A model generated the notes under the pieces. That model saw only the letters and a list, made by a program, of their open reading frames with translations. It was not told where the DNA came from and made no database searches. Source: Saliniramus sp050485405 (lineage in GTDB: Bacteria > Pseudomonadota > Alphaproteobacteria > Rhizobiales > Beijerinckiaceae). Taken from it: DNA of 64,000 nucleotides. Shown in pieces: positions 51,956-60,293 of this stretch (positions within the stretch are counted from its first letter, which is position 1; each line of letters opens with the position of its first letter). The DNA is taken from the NCBI GenBank assembly GCA_050485405.1, contig JBJHBI010000006.1:29781-93780 (forward strand), read 5' to 3'. The position numbers and the translations under genes are program-made.

Positions 51956-52042
51956 GCGGCCGTGGCGGAATCGGTAGACGCGCTAGCTTGAGGTGCTAGT
52001 CCTCGAAAGGGGGTGGAGGTTCAAATCCTCTCGGCCGCACCA
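51956..52042 (+). tRNA. tRNA-Leu (GAG anticodon)
   Basis: An 87-base class II tRNA. Acceptor arms GCGGCCG (51956-51962) and CGGCCGC (52032-52038) pair fully, followed by an encoded ACCA end. The anticodon stem CTAGC/GCTAG frames the loop TTGAGGT, giving anticodon GAG. A long variable arm (CCTCGAAAGGGGG region) and the T-loop GGTTCAAATCC are present, as expected for leucine tRNA. Transposase debris lies just upstream. Confidence 0.96.
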
Positions 52043-52119
52043 TCGAAACGGATCGGGGCTCTCGGAAGCCGGATCCGCCGCCCGGAAACCGGGCGTCACT
52101 CTTCCCGACATCTGCGCGC

Positions 52120-53259
52120 TCAGCGCGCGACGAGATTACCTTCGTAATCGATGAAATCGTGCCCCGGCTGCGCCTGCCAGGCGAAGAGACCGTATTCACC
52201 CAGACTCGCATCGCCCTGTGCATCGAAGGCGACGGGGCCGATCTCGCTCATCAGCGGGGCGCCGCTGCGCAGATATTCGGCGATGGCGCGCGCATCGAGA
52301 GCGGGCACTTCGTCGAGGGCCTCCTCAATGACGCGCAGCGCAACGAAACTCATAAGCGCGGTGCGTCCGCCTTCGAGCCCCGTCGCGTCGAGCGCTTCCT
52401 GGAGGGGACGGTCGTACGAATCATGCGGCAGAGCCGCCGTCATCAGCGCGCCCCTTGCGGCGTCGCCCGCCGATGCCGTGAATTGCGGCGAGATCGCACC
52501 CTCGCCGGTGACGAAGGTCGCATCGAGCCCCGCAGAACGCATCTGGCGCAGAATGATACCCGCCTCCTCCGCCATGCCGCCGTAATACACCGCGTCGATC
52601 TGCGCCGTGTCGATCTGCCGGATCAGCGCGCCGTAATCCGAGGCGCCGGGCTCGATCCCGACATAGAGCACGTCCGAGAGACCGAGTTCGTTCATCACCT
52701 GCCGGGTGCGGTCGGCGAGGCCCTTGCCGAAGGCGGAGCGGTCATGGACGATCGCGACCCGCGCGCCGGCATATTCCGTCGCGAGATAGCGCCCCGAGAC
52801 CTGCGCCTGGGCATCGTCGCGCGGGGCGAGGCGAAACAGGTTCCACGCCCCGTCCTGGGTGAGCACCGGATCGGTCGCCGTCGGCGTCAGCATCAGGATC
52901 TCCGCGCCTGCATAACGCGGCGCGGCGATCGAGGATGTGCCCGAGGTGAAATGCCCGATCACGGCGAAGACACCACGCCCGATCAGATCATCCGCGACGG
53001 CCTCGACGCGGGTCGGATCGGCCACGTCATCGCCGATGACGATCTCCACGAGCCGCCCTCCGAGCCCGCCACGCGCATTGATCTGCTCTGCCGCTCGCTC
53101 CACACCCTCGACCATCTGCGCGCCGTAGGCCGAGAGCGGCCCCGACATCGGCCCCGCCACACCGATCAGAGCCGGCTCGGCCCGCGCCGTGCCCGCAGCG
53201 AGGATGGCGAGCGATCCGGAAAACATGGCGGCACGAAACAGGGCGGCGATACGCGGCAT
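52120..53259 (-). CDS. Branched-chain amino acid-type ABC binding protein (LivK family)
   Basis: A 379-residue periplasmic protein: signal peptide ending near AGTARA, then PALIGVAGPMSGPLSAYGAQM, INARGGLGGRLVEIVIGDDVADP, GVFAVIGHFTSGTSSIAA and YLATEYAGARVAIVHDRSAFGKGL, all typical of LivJ/LivK. No permease or ATPase genes are adjacent, so it is an orphan that may serve a distant Liv system. A downstream ATG 33 bases in is an alternative start but would shorten the signal peptide. Confidence 0.88.
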   Translation of the reverse strand: MPRIAALFRAAMFSGSLAILAAGTARAEPALIGVAGPMSGPLSAYGAQMVEGVERAAEQINARGGLGGRLVEIVIGDDVADPTRVEAVADDLIGRGVFAVIGHFTSGTSSIAAPRYAGAEILMLTPTATDPVLTQDGAWNLFRLAPRDDAQAQVSGRYLATEYAGARVAIVHDRSAFGKGLADRTRQVMNELGLSDVLYVGIEPGASDYGALIRQIDTAQIDAVYYGGMAEEAGIILRQMRSAGLDATFVTGEGAISPQFTASAGDAARGALMTAALPHDSYDRPLQEALDATGLEGGRTALMSFVALRVIEEALDEVPALDARAIAEYLRSGAPLMSEIGPVAFDAQGDASLGEYGLFAWQAQPGHDFIDYEGNLVAR

Positions 53260-53360
53260 TTTCGGGCTCCCTTTCGTCGTTTCACGAGACTAGGCTCTGA
53301 CGGGCGCGAGGCCAAGGCGGCAAAGCGCGCAAAGCGGAGCCATCAAAGCGGAGCCCTTTC

Positions 53361-54056
53361 ATGTATCGCCTGCATTACGCCCCCGACAACGCCTCCCTCC
53401 CCGTGCGCCTCCTGCTCGAATCACTCGGCTGCGGCTACACCACGAGCCTCGTCGATCGCGCCGCGCGGGCGCAGGAGGGCGCGGCCTATCGGGCGATCAA
53501 TCCGGCCGGCAAGATCCCGGCCCTCGAGACCCCGCAGGGTGTGATCTTCGAAACCGCCGCGATCCTGCTCTGGCTCGAGGAAGCGCATGACGGGAACGCA
53601 CCCGCACCGGGTGCACCGGGGCGCGGCGATTTCCTGAAATGGCTCTTCTTCACGTCAAACACCCTGCATGCGGATCTGCGCCTCATATTCTATCCGCATG
53701 ACAGCGTCGGCGAAGACCACGCGCTGCAGACCAATCTGCACCAGCACGTCACTCGCCGTCTGCACCGGCATTACACCATCCTCGACGCGGCGGCGGGAGC
53801 CGGGCACGCATTCTTCGCCGCGAAGGCGCCGACCGCGCTCGATTTCTACCTGGCTTCGTGCATGCGCTGGTCGGCGCTCTATGGACCCGGCGGAACCGAG
53901 TGGTTCTCGCTTTCCACCTACACCAACCTGCATCGCCTCGCCGTCATGCTGGAAGAGTTACCGGCGGTGGAGCGCGCCGCCGCCGCCGAGGGCCTCGGCC
54001 CCACCCCCTTCTCGGCGCCTCGGCCCTGCGATCCCCCGGAGGGCAGCGCCTTGTGA
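53361..54056 (+). CDS. Glutathione S-transferase family protein
   Basis: A 231-residue cytosolic GST-fold protein. N-terminal thioredoxin-like domain: YRLHYAPDNASLPVRLLLESLGC, then the cis-Pro motif GKIPALETPQGVIFETAAIL, where E-T is the usual glutathione gamma-glutamyl contact. The C-terminal all-helical domain has FLKWLFFTSNTLHADLRL and APTALDFYLASCMRW. Function is open: detoxification or a protein-protein role. Its 3' end lies inside a 15-bp tandem repeat that leads to glnE. Confidence 0.87.
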   Translation: MYRLHYAPDNASLPVRLLLESLGCGYTTSLVDRAARAQEGAAYRAINPAGKIPALETPQGVIFETAAILLWLEEAHDGNAPAPGAPGRGDFLKWLFFTSNTLHADLRLIFYPHDSVGEDHALQTNLHQHVTRRLHRHYTILDAAAGAGHAFFAAKAPTALDFYLASCMRWSALYGPGGTEWFSLSTYTNLHRLAVMLEELPAVERAAAAEGLGPTPFSAPRPCDPPEGSAL

Positions 54057-54088
54057 CGGGATGACTTGTGAGCGGATGACTTGTGACG
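54050..54088 (+). repeat. 15-bp tandem repeat between GST gene and glnE
   Basis: CTTGTGACGGGATGA (54050-54064) is repeated as CTTGTGAGCGGATGA (54065-54079) and partly again as CTTGTGACG (54080-54088). The first copy contains the GST stop codon (TGA at 54054). Each copy has GTG and ATG codons, so start codons are multiplied in the leader of glnE. Confidence 0.8.
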
Positions 54089-54159
54089 CCCCGGCAAATC
54101 GCGATAAGCCTGTCGTGAACGCCGCCGGCAGAGCGCTATTGGGGAGGATCAGGGCCGCC

Positions 54160-57138
54160 ATGAGTTCAGACGGCACGACCAGTGCGGGCGCGGCATCGCT
54201 CGCGCAGCAGATCACGACCACGATCCCCCTGCGCGATGCGAAGACCGCCCGCGCGCGGCTTGACGAGCTTCTCCAGAAAGCCGGCGATGCCGAAGATGCG
54301 GCGATGGCACAGACGCTCGGCGCATTATGCGGCGAGGCGCCGGTGGCCGGGCTGGTCATGGCGCTTTTCGACCATTCTCCCTTTCTCTCGCGCCTCGCCT
54401 CCCGGCCTGAGCGCCTGCTGCCGCTGCTGCGCGATCCGCCACAGGAGAGCCATGCCCGCATCGTCGCCGCCCAGCGCAATCTCTTTCGCACACAGCGCGA
54501 GGGTGGGATCGATCTCGATGCGGCGGGCGAAGCCTTTCGCAAGGCGCGCGCCGAACATGCGCTGCTGGTGGCCCTCGCCGATATCGGCGGTGTCTGGAGC
54601 GTCGACGAGGTCACCCGCGCCCTGTCGGAATTCGCCGATGCATCCGTGGCCGGGGGTATCGATCTGTTGCTCACCGAACTCGCCGGGCGGGGCAAGATCA
54701 CGCTGGCCGATCCGGATGATCCGGGCCCCGGCTCCGGCATCGTCGTGCTCGCGCTCGGCAAGCACGGGGCGGGCGAACTGAACTATTCCTCCGACATCGA
54801 TCTCGTCGTGTTCTATGATCCGCAGGCGCAGTCCCTGCCCGATATCTACGAGGCGCCCAAACTCTATTCGCGCCTGGCACAAGGCCTCGTGAAGCTGCTC
54901 AGCGAACGCACCGGTCACGGTTACGTGCATCGCGTCGATTATCGGCTGCGCCCCGATCCGGGCTCGACGCCCGTCGCGATCGGCCTGCCCTCGGCTTATT
55001 CATATTACGAGACCGTCGGCCAGAACTGGGAGCGCGCCGCCTTCATCAAGGCGCGCCCGGTCGCGGGCGACATCTCGCTCGGCGAGGATTTCCTCAAGGA
55101 TCTCGCACCCTTCATCTGGCGCAAATATTTCGACTTCGCGGCCATCGCCGATGTCCATGCTATGAAGCGCCAGATCCAGGCGGTGCGCGGCCATGCCGAG
55201 ATCGCGGTGGCGGGTCACGACATCAAGCTCGGGCGCGGCGGCATCCGCGAGATCGAGTTCTTCGTGCAGACGCAGCAACTCGTCTTCGGCGGGCGCCGCC
55301 CCGATCTGCGCGGACGCCGCACCCTCGACATGCTCGACCGGCTGCATGCCGATAACTGGATCAGCGAGGAAGCGCGCAGCGAACTCGCGAGCGCCTATCG
55401 CTTCCTGCGCACCATCGAACACCGCATCCAGATGGTCGCCGACGAGCAGACCCAGCGCTTGCCATCGGACGAGACGGCGCTGACGGATCTCGCGCAATTC
55501 GCCGGTTTCAAGACGCTCAAGGCCTTCTCCAAAGCGCTGACCGACCATGCGCGCAACGTGCAGAAGCACTACGCGCTACTCTTCGAGGAAGGCCCCGAGC
55601 TCGCCTCGGAAGCCGGCAGCCTGATCTTCACCGGCTCGGAGATCGATCCCGAGACCATCGACACGCTGGAGCGGCTCGGCTTCCGCGAGCCCGAGCGCGC
55701 GGCTGAAACGGTGCGCGGCTGGCATTTCGGGCGCCGCTCGGCCATCACCAGCTCCCGCGCGCGCGAGGTCCTCACCGAACTCACCCCCGCCCTCCTCGCG
55801 GCTCTGGGCGGCACCGCCGATCCCGACGGGGCGCTCGCGCGGCTCGACGACGCTTTCGGCAAGATGCCGGCTGCGGTCGAACTGATGATGATCCTCATCA
55901 ATCACGACCGACTCCTGACGCTCTTCGCCGACCTTCTCGGCACCGCTCCGCGCCTGGCCGAGACCGTGGCGCGGCGCCCGCATGTGCTCGACGCGGTGAT
56001 CGACCCGGCCTTCACCGATCCCGTGGTGGACGAGGCCGCGATCGCCGAGCAGGTGCGCGACATTATCGGCGATCCCCCCTCCTTCGAGGATTTCCTCGAC
56101 CGCACCCGCGATGCCACACGCCAGCTCAATTTCGTCGCCGGCGCGCGCATGCTTTCCGGCGTCTTCACCGCCGAGCGTGCCGGCGCGGCGCAGGCCGCCG
56201 TCGCCCAGGCCGTAATCCAGGCCTCGTTCGAACGTGTACGCGCGGCCTTCGAGGAGGATTACGGCAAGATCCCCGGCGCGCGCGTCGCCATTCTCGGCCT
56301 CGGGCGGCTCGGCGCGCGCGATCTCACCGCCACCTCCGATCTCGATCTCGTGGTGCTCTATGATTTCGATCCGGAAAATCGCGAAAGCGACGGGCGCAAG
56401 TCGCTCGACGCCGCCGTCTATCACCAGCGCCTGACCCAGCGCCTCGTCTCCGCGCTCACCGCGCCGACGCGACGCGGCGCGCTCTACGAAGTCGATCTGC
56501 GCCTGCGCCCTCTGGGCGGCAAGGGCCCGGTGGCGAGCCAGTTCCGGGGCTTTCGCAATTACCAGGAAAACGAAGCCGACCTGTGGGAGCACATGGCGCT
56601 CACCCGCGCCCGCGTCGTCGGTGGTGACGCCGATTTCGCGCCGCAGGTCGAAGAGGTGATCGCGCAAATCATCGCCTTCCCCCGTGATTTCGCGGAAGTG
56701 GCGCGCGAGGTCGCCGCCATGCGCAAGCTCATCGCGCAGGAAAAAGGCGAGGACGATCCGTGGGATCTGAAGCTCGCCGCCGGCGGCCTCACCGATCTCG
56801 ACTTTCTGAATCAGGCGCTGATCCTCGGCCATGCCGCACAGCATCCCGATCTGATCCACTGCCTGCCGGCACTCGTGCTCCAGCGCGCCGGTGAGCTCGG
56901 CCTGATCGCGCCCGAACACGCCACCGATCTGTCGAACGCCCAGAACCTGCTCTCGCGCATCCTGCATTGGGAGCGCCTGACGATCGAGGGCCGCTTCGAC
57001 CCCAAGACCGCCCCACCCCCGATCCTGCGCCGCCTCGCAGCCGAAGCCGGCGTGCCCGATCTCAAACGCCTCGAGAAAGAACTCGCCGATACCCGCAAGA
57101 TGGTCCGCAAGCTCTTCCTGTATTACCTGGAAGCCTGA
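54160..57138 (+). CDS. glnE: Bifunctional glutamine synthetase adenylyltransferase/adenylyl-removing enzyme
   Basis: A 992-residue two-headed regulator of glutamine synthetase, attaching or removing AMP according to PII state. Each half has a nucleotidyltransferase core: first VVLALGKHGAGELNYSSDID (residues ~195-215), second VAILGLGRLGARDLTATSDLD (~707-727), with KLGRGGIREIEFFVQTQQL between and LAAGGLTDLDFLNQALIL late. The ATG at 54160 has AGGG and GGAGG upstream; several earlier in-frame starts exist in the short repeat region. Normal length for the family. It ends 18 bases before the convergent aglA stop. Confidence 0.93.
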   Translation: MSSDGTTSAGAASLAQQITTTIPLRDAKTARARLDELLQKAGDAEDAAMAQTLGALCGEAPVAGLVMALFDHSPFLSRLASRPERLLPLLRDPPQESHARIVAAQRNLFRTQREGGIDLDAAGEAFRKARAEHALLVALADIGGVWSVDEVTRALSEFADASVAGGIDLLLTELAGRGKITLADPDDPGPGSGIVVLALGKHGAGELNYSSDIDLVVFYDPQAQSLPDIYEAPKLYSRLAQGLVKLLSERTGHGYVHRVDYRLRPDPGSTPVAIGLPSAYSYYETVGQNWERAAFIKARPVAGDISLGEDFLKDLAPFIWRKYFDFAAIADVHAMKRQIQAVRGHAEIAVAGHDIKLGRGGIREIEFFVQTQQLVFGGRRPDLRGRRTLDMLDRLHADNWISEEARSELASAYRFLRTIEHRIQMVADEQTQRLPSDETALTDLAQFAGFKTLKAFSKALTDHARNVQKHYALLFEEGPELASEAGSLIFTGSEIDPETIDTLERLGFREPERAAETVRGWHFGRRSAITSSRAREVLTELTPALLAALGGTADPDGALARLDDAFGKMPAAVELMMILINHDRLLTLFADLLGTAPRLAETVARRPHVLDAVIDPAFTDPVVDEAAIAEQVRDIIGDPPSFEDFLDRTRDATRQLNFVAGARMLSGVFTAERAGAAQAAVAQAVIQASFERVRAAFEEDYGKIPGARVAILGLGRLGARDLTATSDLDLVVLYDFDPENRESDGRKSLDAAVYHQRLTQRLVSALTAPTRRGALYEVDLRLRPLGGKGPVASQFRGFRNYQENEADLWEHMALTRARVVGGDADFAPQVEEVIAQIIAFPRDFAEVAREVAAMRKLIAQEKGEDDPWDLKLAAGGLTDLDFLNQALILGHAAQHPDLIHCLPALVLQRAGELGLIAPEHATDLSNAQNLLSRILHWERLTIEGRFDPKTAPPPILRRLAAEAGVPDLKRLEKELADTRKMVRKLFLYYLEA

Positions 57139-57156
57139 CCGGCCAGATCGCTCCCG

Positions 57157-58806
57157 TCACCGATAAAGCGCCACCCCGTATGGCGGCAGTACCACGCCGT
57201 CATCGGCCGCTTGCGCCTCGAAACCGCGCAGCCGCACGGGCTTGTCGAATGGTGCCGGTGCGCCGTCGCCGAGCATGCCCGGCGTCAGATGCTGTGGTTG
57301 CGGGCTCAGGTTGAACAGGCAGAGGATATGTGCGCCGTCCTTTTCGCGGAAGAAGGCGAGGATCGGCTCGGGCGCGTCGTGGAAGCGAACGGCGCCCTCG
57401 CGCATTGCCGGTTCGTTGCGCCGCCAATGCAGGAAGCGCCGCACGCGCGCGAACCCGGAATCGGGATTCTCGGCCTGGATGTCGACGGCACGCAACTGAT
57501 GCTCGGGCGGGATGGGCAGCCACGGAGTGCCCGCGCTGAACCCCGCCTGCGGCGCGCCGGCCTGCCAGGGCATCGGCGTGCGGCAGCCATCGCGGCCCGG
57601 CTGGTCGGGCCAGAAGCGGATGCCGTAGGGATCGCGCATTTCCTCCGGCGCGATATACGCTTCGGTCAGCCCGAGTTCCTCCCCCTGATACAGGCATGAA
57701 CCGCCGCCGAGGCTCGTCACGAGCGCTGCGACGAGCGCCGCTCCCGCATCAGGATCTGCATCGAGCCCCAGCCGCGACACCGCGCGCACCACGTCGTGAT
57801 TGGCGAGCGACCAGCAGGGCCAGCCCGAGCCGATCGCCGCCCCCACTTCCTCGACGACCCGCCGGATCCCCGTCGCGGTGAAGGGCGCCGAGAGCAGTTC
57901 GAAGGAATAGGCCATATGCAGCCGCCGTCCCGCCTCGGTATAGGCGGCGGTCGTCGCCATCACGTCACGATCGGGGCCGATCTCGCCGAACATCGCCGCC
58001 CCGGGATATTGGTCGGTGAGCCGGCGCAGCTCTTCGAGGAAGCCGAGATTCTCCGGGCGCGTCTTTGAATAGACGTGGTCCTGATACGCGTAAGGGTTGG
58101 TGCGCGCGAGACCGGCCACGGCGCGATCCTGCGAGAGGGGCGGATTGTCGCGTAAGGCTGCATCGTGGAAATAGAAATTCACGACATCGAGCCGGAACCC
58201 GTCGACACCGCGATCGAGCCAGAACCGCGCCACGTCGAGAACCGCCGCGCGCACCTGCGGATTATGGAAGTTCAGATCGGGCTGCGCGGCGAGAAAGTTG
58301 TGCAGGTAATATTGCCGTCGGCGCGAATCCCATTCCCAGGCCGGCCCGCCGAAGATCGAGAGCCAGTTGTTGGGCGCCGTGCCGTCCTCTTTCGGATCGG
58401 CCCAGACATACCAGTCGGCCTTGGGATTGTCGCGGCTCGCGCGGCTCTCGCGAAACCAGGGATGGCGGTTCGAACTGTGCGAGAGCACGAGATCGATGAT
58501 CACGCGCAGGCCCCGCTCATGGGCAGCGGCGATTAGCGCATCGCAATCGGCGAGCGTGCCGAAGATCGGATCGACATCGCAATAATCCGCCACGTCGTAG
58601 CCGAAATCCTCCATGGGCGAGACGAAGAACGGCGAGATCCAGATCGCATCCGCGCCCAGATCCGCAACGTGATCGAGTTGCGCCGTGATCCCCGCGAGAT
58701 CCCCGATTCCGTCGCCGTTGCTGTCGAGGAACGAGCGCGGATAGATCTGGTAGACGACCGCATGGCGCCACCAGTTCGGGTCGTCGGGGCTCAACTGTGT
58801 CGCCAT
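57157..58806 (-). CDS. aglA: Alpha-glucosidase, GH13 (AglA-type)
   Basis: A 549-residue cytoplasmic alpha-glucosidase that should hydrolyse sucrose, maltose, trehalulose or similar sugars imported by AglEFGK. GH13 catalytic residues are visible: nucleophile Asp207 in GFRLDVVNF, acid/base Glu275 in FGEIGPD, and Asp338 in SLANHDVVR. VVYQIYPRSFLDSNGDGIGDLAGI is the oligo-1,6-glucosidase-like opening. The ATG at 58806 has GGAG six bases upstream; an ATG at 58833 adds nine residues but lacks a good site. Downstream of the fructokinase gene on the same strand, no signal peptide. Confidence 0.9.
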   Translation of the reverse strand: MATQLSPDDPNWWRHAVVYQIYPRSFLDSNGDGIGDLAGITAQLDHVADLGADAIWISPFFVSPMEDFGYDVADYCDVDPIFGTLADCDALIAAAHERGLRVIIDLVLSHSSNRHPWFRESRASRDNPKADWYVWADPKEDGTAPNNWLSIFGGPAWEWDSRRRQYYLHNFLAAQPDLNFHNPQVRAAVLDVARFWLDRGVDGFRLDVVNFYFHDAALRDNPPLSQDRAVAGLARTNPYAYQDHVYSKTRPENLGFLEELRRLTDQYPGAAMFGEIGPDRDVMATTAAYTEAGRRLHMAYSFELLSAPFTATGIRRVVEEVGAAIGSGWPCWSLANHDVVRAVSRLGLDADPDAGAALVAALVTSLGGGSCLYQGEELGLTEAYIAPEEMRDPYGIRFWPDQPGRDGCRTPMPWQAGAPQAGFSAGTPWLPIPPEHQLRAVDIQAENPDSGFARVRRFLHWRRNEPAMREGAVRFHDAPEPILAFFREKDGAHILCLFNLSPQPQHLTPGMLGDGAPAPFDKPVRLRGFEAQAADDGVVLPPYGVALYR

Positions 58807-58836
58807 ACGGGCTCCCTCTCGCGCGATCTTCATTCT

Positions 58837-59802
58837 TCAGGAAACGACGGCTTCGTCGATGCGTTGCATGATCGCGGCGTGATCGGGCGGATCGGCTCCG
58901 GCGCGCGCGCAGGTCAGTGCCGCCGCACTCGCGGCATAGGCGAGCGGAAAACGCATGGCATCCGCGCCGCAGCAAGCGAGCGCTGCGCGATCGAGGAGCC
59001 CGTCGCGGGCGAGCGCGGCGAGAAACGCCGCATGGAAACTGTCACCGGCCCCGACCGCATCGACCACGGTGACAGCCGGCGGCCTCACATCCAGAGTGAA
59101 GCCGCGATGGTGCAGCCGCGCGCCCTGGCTCCCATCGGTGACGATCGCGACGACCGGGCCGGTATCCACCCCGATCACCTCTTCCCCAAACCCTTCCGGC
59201 GTCCCGAATCCTGCGACGAGATCCGCCGAACTCGCCTTGACGATGTCGGCGTGGCGCAGGCAGCCCTCGAAGGCGTCGCGCCATGTCGCATCCGGCGGTG
59301 TCAGGGCCGGACGCAAGTTCGGGTCGAGGCTGATCAGGCGCCGTCCCGCCTCGCGGGCGACGAGGGCGCGCAAAGTTTCCGCGGAGGGCGAAAGCGCGAT
59401 CGGGAACGAGCCGATCACGAGAGCCCGCACGGGCGCGTCATCGGAGAGATCGAGCGCATCCGCCGGCAGGTCGCGATCGGCGACCATCTCGCCGTAGAAG
59501 CCGTAATCAGGCTCCCCGGCCACATCGCGCATCACGGCGACGATGCGCGTGGGATGCGCACTCTCGAGCGCCGAGGCGACCGCAACGCCCTCCGCCTCCA
59601 GCCGCGCGCGCAACCAGCGCCCGAACGCATCACGGGAGAGACCACCGAGAAAACCAACCTCGAAACCGTTCGCCTCGCGCAGCCGGGCAAGGCCCACGGC
59701 GCAATTGAAGGCGGATCCACCGGGGACCGGACGGGCGGCGAGATCGGCGCCCTGCGGATCGACGAAGAGATCGACGAGCGCTTCACCACAAACGCGTATC
59801 AT
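58837..59802 (-). CDS. frk: PfkB-family sugar kinase, probable fructokinase
   Basis: A 321-residue PfkB kinase. CGEALVDLFV at the N-terminus, GGSAFNCAVGLARL (sugar-binding signature), and the C-terminal signature VVDAVGAGDSFHAAFLAAL with the catalytic Asp. Context with aglA points to phosphorylation of fructose released from sucrose or its isomers. The start is the ATG at 59802; a TTG at 59808 is less likely. Transcribed with aglA, 30 bases apart, and divergent from aglE. Confidence 0.87.
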   Translation of the reverse strand: MIRVCGEALVDLFVDPQGADLAARPVPGGSAFNCAVGLARLREANGFEVGFLGGLSRDAFGRWLRARLEAEGVAVASALESAHPTRIVAVMRDVAGEPDYGFYGEMVADRDLPADALDLSDDAPVRALVIGSFPIALSPSAETLRALVAREAGRRLISLDPNLRPALTPPDATWRDAFEGCLRHADIVKASSADLVAGFGTPEGFGEEVIGVDTGPVVAIVTDGSQGARLHHRGFTLDVRPPAVTVVDAVGAGDSFHAAFLAALARDGLLDRAALACCGADAMRFPLAYAASAAALTCARAGADPPDHAAIMQRIDEAVVS

Positions 59803-60293
59803 GAGCAACCAGGCGATGAACGAGGCGGTCTGACCCGCAGGACATTACGATCGCGAGATTGTGCATGAGCCCGCCCGAACCTCAAGCCCCGCACTGGTGT
59901 CGCACTGCCATTCGCCTTGCTGCAATGCGCAATAACAACAAGGAAAAATTCTACCCAACCGCAGAAAACCAACTTGATATTATCCAGGGCCAGAAACTCT
60001 CTCAGATTATGCTGCAATGCATCAAACTTAATCGGACATAATTGCTTGTATCCCGAAAATTTTATCCATTCGTCACGCCTTGCTCCGATCGATCAACAAG
60101 CGAGGACATGCCGCCCTCGCCGTTGTACAGGTGCAAGTCGGTTCAAATACGCAAAAATCCGCATTGCCGCATTGACACGGGCAATTCGATGGAAGACCGT
60201 ATCAGCAATCTAAAAGCGATCGGTGACGGAGATGCGCTCTGGAGATAGTCGCACCTCTTCAGGTTCCCGGCGAAAGAACAGGGAGGTTTTCGT
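59803..60293. promoter_or_regulatory. Divergent control region, frk-aglA / aglEFGK
   Basis: 490 bases without a supported gene, AT-richer than its surroundings. An 11-base direct repeat TGCTGCAATGC occurs at 59918-59928 and 60010-60020; the first copy is framed by TTGC and GCAA as a partial inverted repeat. A LacI-type regulator (AglR in rhizobia) would be expected to act here, but no regulator gene is in the window. RBS GGGAGG stands nine bases before the aglE ATG. Confidence 0.45.

Noticed and set aside
53668..54159. Long N-terminal extension of GlnE
   Set aside because: It lies in another frame of the GST gene and adds no homology; normal GlnE length is reached from 54160.
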